Below, one piece after another: positions 59,452-64,000 of a stretch of DNA of 64,000 nt. Source of the DNA: an uncultured Phycicoccus sp. (GTDB taxonomy: Bacteria > Actinomycetota > Actinomycetes > Actinomycetales > Dermatophilaceae); contig NZ_CANLZR010000003.1 in NCBI RefSeq assembly GCF_947495705.1, forward strand, positions 310,001 to 374,000, written 5' to 3'. Position 1 is the stretch's first letter. Each line of letters opens with the position of its first letter. The notes under the pieces are model-generated. The model did no database searches, was not told where the DNA came from, and was given only the letters and a program-made list of their open reading frames with translations. A program made the position numbers and the translations under genes.

Positions 59452-60150
59452 TCAGCCCTCGGCCCCTTCGAGGTCGGCCGCGGCCTCGGGCACGAAGCGG
59501 TAGCCGACGTTGCGGACCGTCCCGATGAGCAGCTCGTGCTCGATGCCGAGCTTGGCGCGGAGCCTCCGGACGTGGACGTCGACGGTGCGGGTGCCGCCGA
59601 AGTAGTCGTAGCCCCACACCTCCTGCAGCAGCTGGGACCGGGTGAACACCCGGCCGGGGTGCTGGGCGAGGTACTTGAGCAGCTCGAACTCCTTGTAGGT
59701 GAGGTCGAGCAGGCGACCCCGGAGGCGGACGGAGTACGTGGCCTCGTCGATGACGAGCGAGCCGGCAGTGATGGGGCCGTCCTCGACGGCGCCGGAGTCG
59801 CCTCGCCGGCCGACGGCGAGGCGGAGGCGGGCCTCCACCTCGGCGGGCCCGGCGGTGTCGAGGAGGACGTCGTCGACGCCCCACTCGCTGGTGAGCCCGG
59901 CGAGGCCGCCCTCGGTGACGACGACGACGAGCGGCGCGGACACCCCGGTCGAGGTGAGCACCCGGCACAGCGACTTCGCCATGGCGAGCTCGCGGCGGGC
60001 GTCGACGATGACCGCGTCGGCGTCCGGTGCGTCGACCAGCGCCGACGCCTCGGCGGGCAGGATGCGAACATGGTGGCTGAGCAGCCCGAGCGCCGGAAGG
60101 ACCTCGGCGCTGGGAGCCAAGGTGTTCGTCAACAGCAGCAGATGGGCCAT
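59452..60150 (-). CDS. glnR: Orphan OmpR-type response regulator, GlnR-like
   Basis: 232 aa. Receiver-like domain (1-105) with [20 protein letters not shown], where Asp-50 is kept but other receiver pocket acids are missing, as in the atypical GlnR group that works without a sensor kinase. The DNA-binding domain is highly typical: [73 protein letters not shown]. GlnR controls nitrogen genes and in some species links to phosphate. It is adjacent to mshD and divergent from a MoaD-like gene, the same order as in mycobacteria. Confidence 0.9.
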   Translation of the reverse strand: MAHLLLLTNTLAPSAEVLPALGLLSHHVRILPAEASALVDAPDADAVIVDARRELAMAKSLCRVLTSTGVSAPLVVVVTEGGLAGLTSEWGVDDVLLDTAGPAEVEARLRLAVGRRGDSGAVEDGPITAGSLVIDEATYSVRLRGRLLDLTYKEFELLKYLAQHPGRVFTRSQLLQEVWGYDYFGGTRTVDVHVRRLRAKLGIEHELLIGTVRNVGYRFVPEAAADLEGAEG

Positions 60151-60171
60151 CGCCCATCAGAATAGGCGGTC

Positions 60172-60465
60172 ATGGAACCACGGCATCAGGTTGCGAGCCC
60201 TGATGGGACGCGGCCGGACGCGGCGTCGCCCGTCGCCGTGCGCTACTGGGCGGGGGCCCGCGCCGCGGCGGGGGTCGACGGCGACACCTTCGACGCGCCC
60301 GGCACGGTCGGTGCCCTCGTCGCGGCGATGGCCGCGGCGCACCCGGCTCTCGGCGCCGTGCTGCCGGTGTGCTCGATCCTCGTCGACGGGCTCGCCGCCA
60401 CCCCTGACGACCCGGTGCCGCCGGGCGCCGTCGTCGAGGTGCTCCCGCCCTTCGCCGGTGGGTGA
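60172..60465 (+). CDS. MoaD/ThiS-family sulfur carrier protein
   Basis: 97 aa. A beta-grasp protein ending in the required Gly-Gly (VLPPFAGG). Core pattern: VAVRYWAGARAAAGVDGDTF at the first strands, LVAAMAAAHPALGAVLPVCS, ILVDG and PGAVVEVLPPFAGG. The C-terminal Gly accepts sulfur as thiocarboxylate. A short variable N-terminal extension precedes the domain. Divergent from glnR across 21 bases, so they share a promoter region. Molybdopterin or thiamine partner genes are not in the window, so which pathway it serves is open. Confidence 0.85.
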   Translation: MEPRHQVASPDGTRPDAASPVAVRYWAGARAAAGVDGDTFDAPGTVGALVAAMAAAHPALGAVLPVCSILVDGLAATPDDPVPPGAVVEVLPPFAGG

Positions 60466-60472
60466 TGCGAGG

Positions 60473-61318
60473 ATGCCCGACGTGGACGAGCAGGTGAGCG
60501 AGACCCGGGCGGCCCGCCGGGCGCGCCGGGACGCGATGCTCCGCCAGGCGCCGCGCCTGCCCGAGATGGCGACCGTGCCCCGGCCCGTCGTCGTGGTCGC
60601 CACCCTCGTGTGGTGCGCGCTGCTCGTCGTCGCGGTGCGCATCGACCCCGTCGTCGTCGCCGCCGTGCTCGCCTGGGCCGGCCTCGTCCTCGCGTGGGGG
60701 TGGCCGCGGCTGCTCGGCAGCTCGAGCCGGTTCGGGTCCTCATTGGCCATCGGCGTGGCGGGGGTCCTCGCGCCCGTGGCGTCGGTGCTGCCCGACGGGG
60801 AGCCCGACCTCGCGCTGGTCCCCGCCGCCCTCGCGATCGGTCTCGGGCTGATGTTCGGCCACCAGATCGTCCGCCGCGACGGGCGTCCCCGGCTCACCGA
60901 GTCCATCGGCGTCACCTCGTTCGGTCTCGCCCTCGCCGCGCTCGGCGCGACCTGGCTGCCGGTCACCCTCGGGACGAGGCCTGCCGCGCTCGCGGTGGCC
61001 GCGTTCGTCGGGCTCGGGGTGTCGGCGCTGGCCGACCTCGCCGTCGGCATCCAGCGGCTGCGCGCGTGGCTGCTGCCGCTCGCGATGGTCCTCGGCGCGT
61101 CCGGGGCCCTCGTCGCCGCGGCCGTCGTCGGGGAGCCGGGGCCCGCAGCCGCCGCCCTCACCGGGCTCCTCGTCGCCGCCGTCTCGCACGCCCTACGGCG
61201 GATGCTGTCGGTGCTCCCGCCGGTCACCGCGGTGCGCGGTCAGCTCGCCTCGGCCGCGGCCGGCATCCTCGTGCCCGGCGTCGTGGCGTACGGCGTCGCG
61301 CTGGCCCTCGTCGGCTGA
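60473..61318 (+). CDS. Hypothetical membrane protein
   Basis: 281 aa with about eight hydrophobic helices (VVVVATLVWCALLVVAVRID, VLAWAGLVLAWGWPRLLG, LGLMFGHQIV and more). The start RAARRARRDAM is basic and cytoplasmic. No transporter motif is seen. It starts seven bases after the MoaD-like gene, so they are cotranscribed. Similar polytopic proteins follow glnR-moaD in other actinobacteria, by memory. The ATG at 60473 has only a weak GCGAGG site before it. Confidence 0.75.
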   Translation: MPDVDEQVSETRAARRARRDAMLRQAPRLPEMATVPRPVVVVATLVWCALLVVAVRIDPVVVAAVLAWAGLVLAWGWPRLLGSSSRFGSSLAIGVAGVLAPVASVLPDGEPDLALVPAALAIGLGLMFGHQIVRRDGRPRLTESIGVTSFGLALAALGATWLPVTLGTRPAALAVAAFVGLGVSALADLAVGIQRLRAWLLPLAMVLGASGALVAAAVVGEPGPAAAALTGLLVAAVSHALRRMLSVLPPVTAVRGQLASAAAGILVPGVVAYGVALALVG

Positions 61319-61339
61319 CCCGGGTCCGGTCCCCTGCCG

Positions 61340-61711
61340 TCAGTAGACGAGCGCGCGGGCTCCGGGCGCCACGACCTCCTCGACGAAGGCTGCCGCGCCC
61401 CGGATGACGACCCCCGGCAGCACGTCCGCCTCGCCCAGGTCCCGCCGGGCGGCGCACTGGCCGCACACCGTGAGCCTCCCGCCCTCGAGCACGGCGTCCC
61501 GCAGCTCGGCGAGCGGGGCGGCGTGCGGCAGGTCGACCTCCTCCGCCCGCCCGGGTACGGCCATCCACGAGGCCTCGCCGGTGAGCCACAGGCTGACCTC
61601 GAGCCCGGAGGCGAGGGCGGTGGCCGCGACGGTGAACCCCTGGTTCAGCCGTTCGAGCGCCTCCGGACCGCAGGTGACCTTGACGATGAGGGCGCTCGCC
61701 GGGGAGTCCAT
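61340..61711 (-). CDS. DsrE-family protein
   Basis: 123 aa. The DsrE/F-like fold: SALIVKVTCGPEALERLNQG, ASGLEVSLWLTGEASWM and a Cys-bearing LTVCGQCAARRDLGEADVL. The CxxC fits a sulfur-relay or peroxiredoxin-like role, and a MoaD-type sulfur carrier lies nearby (inference). It converges on the membrane-protein gene and is divergent from the nitrobindin gene across 12 bases, so promoters overlap. Confidence 0.82.
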   Translation of the reverse strand: MDSPASALIVKVTCGPEALERLNQGFTVAATALASGLEVSLWLTGEASWMAVPGRAEEVDLPHAAPLAELRDAVLEGGRLTVCGQCAARRDLGEADVLPGVVIRGAAAFVEEVVAPGARALVY

Positions 61712-61723
61712 AGACTGCAGCGT

Positions 61724-62233
61724 ATGGTCTTCCAGCTCGACGCCTCCCTCCACGAGGACCTCGCTCCTCTCGCCTGGCTCGTCGGCACCTGGGCGGGTGC
61801 CGGTGTCGTGGGCTACCCGACGATGGAGTCCCAGCGCTTCGGCCAGGAGGTCGTCTGCAGCCACGACGGCCGCCGGTTCCTGCGCTGGGAGTCACGGGCC
61901 TGGCTCCTCGACGACGACGGCAACCAGGTGCGCCCGCTCGCGACCGAGACCGGCTTCTGGCGCCCCGTCACCCCGGCCGAGGACGGCACGAACGTCGAGC
62001 TGCTGCTCAGCCACCCCACGGGCTTCGTCGAGATGTACGCCGGGCGGGCCGAGCCGGCCAAGGTCGAGCTCCGCACCGACGGCGTGATGCGCAGCCCCGA
62101 GGCCAAGGAGTACACGGCCGCGAAGCGCCTCTACGGCTACGTCGAGAGCAACCTCATGTGGGTCATGGACATGGCGGCCGTCGGGCAGCCGCTGCAGTCG
62201 CACGTGTCGGCGGAGCTCAAGCGGGTCTCCTGA
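61724..62233 (+). CDS. Nitrobindin/FABP-like heme-binding protein (peroxynitrite isomerase)
   Basis: 169 aa. A ten-strand beta-barrel of the nitrobindin/THAP4 family: the entry motif APLAWLVGTWAGAG (near 13-26), ETGFWRPVTPA, NVELLLSHPTGFVEMYAG and the C-terminal QPLQSHVSAELKRV, whose His is the heme-iron ligand in the family. It binds heme and detoxifies peroxynitrite. ATG 61724 fits the family N-terminus. A common neighbour of glnR/ygfZ-type genes in actinobacteria. Confidence 0.9.
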   Translation: MVFQLDASLHEDLAPLAWLVGTWAGAGVVGYPTMESQRFGQEVVCSHDGRRFLRWESRAWLLDDDGNQVRPLATETGFWRPVTPAEDGTNVELLLSHPTGFVEMYAGRAEPAKVELRTDGVMRSPEAKEYTAAKRLYGYVESNLMWVMDMAAVGQPLQSHVSAELKRVS

Positions 62234-62251
62234 CCCCGGCCGGGCGCCCGG

Positions 62252-63316
62252 TCAGGGCGTCTGGAAGACGTCGAGGTAGGAGTCCATCTCGTCGTTGCGC
62301 AGCGCCTCGCCGAGTAGGGCCATCCCCTTCTCGTCGACGATGTCGATGCTGCCGGCCACGGGGTCCGTCCCGAACCCGGTGAAGGGCGCGGTCGCGAAGA
62401 CGACGTCGTCCGCCCGGATGTCCCGCAGCTGCAGGGCGTAGTCCCGCATGTCGCCGACGGTGAGGTTCTGGTCGACGACGAGGTTGGTCGTCGCCGCGTC
62501 GGTGAACTTCGCGATCTTCAGGGGGTTGGCGATGGTCTCGGGGCTCGTGGCCTTGAGCAGCAGCGCCTTCATGAACGCCAGCTGGCGGCGGCCGCGGGAG
62601 ATGTCGCCCTGGCTCAGCTCGTAGCGCTCGCGGACGAAGTGCAGGGCGCCGGTGCCGTCGAGGTCGTTCCAGCCCTGCCGGATGACCGTCGGGCCGCCGT
62701 TGCCGGCGCCGGTGCTGGCCTCCTCGGCGTAGACACGGACGCCGCCGACCGCGTCGGTCATCCCCTTGAAGCCGTCGAAGTCGGTGCGGGCGACGTGGTC
62801 GATCCGGATCCCCAGGAGGTTCTGGAGGGTCCGGACGAGCAGCGGCTCGCCACCGAAGGCGTACGCGGCGTTGATCTTGTTCTTCCCGTGCCCGGGGATC
62901 GAGACGAACAGGTCCCGGGGGAAGTGGATCATGTGGATCGACGTGGGGTCGGCCGGGACGTGCACGATGATGATGACGTCGGAGCGGCCGCGGTCGGTGC
63001 CGCTGCGGCCGTCGGTGCCGACGAGCAGGAAGTTCGTGCCGACGCCGGCGCTGGGGATCTCCTTGCCGTCCGGGGCCGTGACGGGCACCTCCTCGGGCGG
63101 CGGCAGCAGCTCCTCCTGCTGGACGTTGTTCTTCACGGTGACGCCGAGGTACCCGGCGAAGCCCACGATGCTCGCGACGACGAGGGCCAGCACGACGAGG
63201 AGGACGAGCAGGACCCGGCGCAGCCCCCGCCGCTCGCGCCTGCGGTGGGGCTCGTCGGGCTGGTCCGCGCCGAGGCCCAGGGCGTCGAGGCCGTCAGCGG
63301 TCCGTTGGTCCGTCAC
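62252..63316 (-). CDS. LytR-CpsA-Psr (LCP) family wall glycopolymer transferase
   Basis: 354 aa. A basic cytoplasmic start (HRRRERRGLRRVLLV) leads to one helix (about 32-55), then the extracellular LCP domain: NFLLVGTDGRSGTDRGRSDV with the Arg/Asp site, HMIHFPRDLFVSIPGHGKNK and KINAAYAFGGEPLLVRTL, FVRERYELSQGDISRGRRQL. LCP enzymes join lipid-linked polymers to peptidoglycan; the polysaccharide cluster at 11-30 kb is a candidate donor. The GTG at 63316 lies six bases after a TACACT box (63328-63323), so it is probably leaderless. A GGGGAG right before GTG is too close to serve as ribosome site. Confidence 0.9.
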   Translation of the reverse strand: MTDQRTADGLDALGLGADQPDEPHRRRERRGLRRVLLVLLVVLALVVASIVGFAGYLGVTVKNNVQQEELLPPPEEVPVTAPDGKEIPSAGVGTNFLLVGTDGRSGTDRGRSDVIIIVHVPADPTSIHMIHFPRDLFVSIPGHGKNKINAAYAFGGEPLLVRTLQNLLGIRIDHVARTDFDGFKGMTDAVGGVRVYAEEASTGAGNGGPTVIRQGWNDLDGTGALHFVRERYELSQGDISRGRRQLAFMKALLLKATSPETIANPLKIAKFTDAATTNLVVDQNLTVGDMRDYALQLRDIRADDVVFATAPFTGFGTDPVAGSIDIVDEKGMALLGEALRNDEMDSYLDVFQTP

Positions 63317-63322
63317 CTCCCC

Positions 63323-63368
63323 AGTGTAGGAACCGGATGAGGCTGCCCACGGACGTCCGGCATACATT
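63323..63368. promoter_or_regulatory. Divergent -10 boxes of the LCP and Fur-family genes
   Basis: TACACT on the minus strand (63328-63323) and TACATT on the plus strand (63363-63368) each lie exactly six bases before the GTG start of their gene. Both messages are probably leaderless. No good -35 boxes were seen. Confidence 0.55.
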
Positions 63369-63374
63369 GGAGGG

Positions 63375-63794
63375 GTGAGTGATCTCGGAGCCCGGCTGCG
63401 CGCCCGGGGCAAGCGGCTCACGACGCAGCGCGAGCGGGTGCTCGCGGCCGTGGGCCGGCTCGGGCACGCCACCCCGGACGAGATCGTCGAGGCGGTCGAG
63501 GCCGACGGCACGGGGGCGCTGTCCGTCTCGACGGTGTACCGCTCGCTCGACGCGCTCCAGGAGCTGGGGCTCGTCGGGCACACCCACGTCGACCACCGCA
63601 CGCCCAGCTACCACCTCGCCGAGCACGCCACCCACGTGCACGTCGTCTGCCGGCGCTGTGGCGCCGTCGGTGAGGCACCGCTCGAGGTCGCCGACGAGCT
63701 CGTCGCCCGCCTCGACGACCAGCTCGGCTTCGCCGCCGACGTCAGCCACGCGGCCGTCCACGGACTGTGCCGCTCCTGCAGGGAGGTCCCATGA
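63375..63794 (+). CDS. Fur-family transcriptional regulator
   Basis: 139 aa. Winged-helix half: RLTTQRERVLAAVGRLGHAT and LSVSTVYRSLDALQELGLVG. Metal half: HLAEHATHVHVVCRRCGAVG with the His cluster and first Cys pair, and AAVHGLCRSCREVP with the second Cys pair, a structural zinc. Fur, Zur, PerR and Mur cannot be told apart by eye; Mur or Zur are of interest given two Mn2+ exporters in the window. GTG start six bases after TACATT. Its stop overlaps the next ATG (ATGA). Confidence 0.9.
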   Translation: MSDLGARLRARGKRLTTQRERVLAAVGRLGHATPDEIVEAVEADGTGALSVSTVYRSLDALQELGLVGHTHVDHRTPSYHLAEHATHVHVVCRRCGAVGEAPLEVADELVARLDDQLGFAADVSHAAVHGLCRSCREVP

Positions 63795-64000
63795 CCACGT
63801 CCGTCGTCACTCCGTCGCCGCTCCTCCAACGGCACGGCGCCGTCGAGGCCGACGGCCTCGACGCCGGGGTCGCCGCGCACTACGGCGACCCGATGCGCGA
63901 GCAGCGGCTCCTGGCCGAGGGCCTCGCCGTCGTCGACCTGTCGCACCGCGGCGTCGTCACGGTCACCGGCGCCGACCGCCTCTCGTGGCTGCACTCGATG
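63791..64000 (+). CDS. ygfZ: YgfZ/GcvT-like folate-binding protein, N-terminal part (cut by window end)
   Basis: The first 70 residues lie in the window. EQRLLAEGLAVVDLSHRGVV and VTGADRLSWLHSM are the standard opening of YgfZ, a tetrahydrofolate-dependent protein for repair or assembly of some Fe-S clusters, also like the GcvT aminomethyltransferase. ATG 63791 overlaps the Fur-like gene stop by four bases (GGGAGG before it), so the regulator and ygfZ are cotranscribed. Confidence 0.87.
   Translation, partial: MTTSVVTPSPLLQRHGAVEADGLDAGVAAHYGDPMREQRLLAEGLAVVDLSHRGVVTVTGADRLSWLHSM

Overview
The window is high-GC DNA from an actinomycete, most likely of the Micrococcales/Intrasporangiaceae type. 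The signs are very high GC, many GTG starts, frequent ATGA/GTGA stop-start overlaps, candidate leaderless genes, a mycothiol synthase (mshD), an orphan GlnR-type regulator, a DUF4193 protein and a MutT1-ppk pair. The genus cannot be fixed from the sequence alone. No transposase, phage gene or CRISPR array was seen, so the window looks like resident chromosome.

Layout. 1-3.8 kb: a lipid and light-repair run (CFA-type methyltransferase end, SRPBCC protein, NAD(P)H-binding protein, CPBP membrane protease, photolyase). 3.8-5.4 kb: a six-unit 43-bp palindrome-bearing repeat array, then a candidate Mn2+ (yybP-ykoY) riboswitch and terC. 5.4-9.4 kb: one 1323-aa secreted protein of about 14 Ig-like repeats ending in a PxKF domain. 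9.6-11.6 kb: sugar mutarotase and AGE-family isomerase. 11.6-30.5 kb: a large exopolysaccharide locus in two divergent arms. The left arm holds sulfotransferase, flippase, O-antigen-ligase-like polymerase/ligase, GT4-GT2 fusion and Wzz-like protein. The right arm holds a secreted propeller protein, a clan GH-A glycosidase, a kinase-like protein, the initiating sugar-phosphate transferase, a GT4 and two giant tandem secreted propeller/FN3 proteins. 30.5-37.5 kb: transglutaminase-like, S10 peptidase, GDT1-type Mn2+ exporter, MDR oxidoreductase, TPR-like protein, an Ala/Lys-rich exported protein and an APH-like protein.

37.8-44.8 kb holds the least explained block. A tight five-gene plus-strand cassette encodes a cytoplasmic-looking beta-propeller, a Thr-rich repeat protein, a double Ig-like protein, a His/Cys-rich protein and a helical (phasin-like) protein; the last two share an N-terminal-helix plus Ig-like plan. 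It converges on a two-gene minus-strand unit (NAD-dependent epimerase and a DUF362-SRPBCC fusion). This is the best candidate for an undescribed system.

45-49.4 kb: tRNA-Lys(TTT), DUF4193 protein, Ser/Thr kinase, YihY-type membrane protein, hypotheticals and a structured 91-nt element that may be a small RNA. 49.4-60.2 kb: a phosphate block (DUF47 plus PiT low-affinity uptake, pstSCAB with a clear PHO box upstream of pstS, mutT1, ppk) followed by mshD and glnR. 60.2-64 kb: MoaD/ThiS-like protein, membrane protein, DsrE-like protein, nitrobindin, an LCP wall-polymer ligase divergent from a Fur-family regulator, and the start of ygfZ.

How they work together: the LCP protein and the 11.6-30.5 kb locus plausibly build and anchor a surface glycan, possibly sulfated. 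The Pst/PiT/Ppk genes handle phosphate capture and storage under PhoP. TerC, GDT1 and the putative riboswitch point to Mn2+ efflux. All functions are read from motifs and context; no database search was possible.
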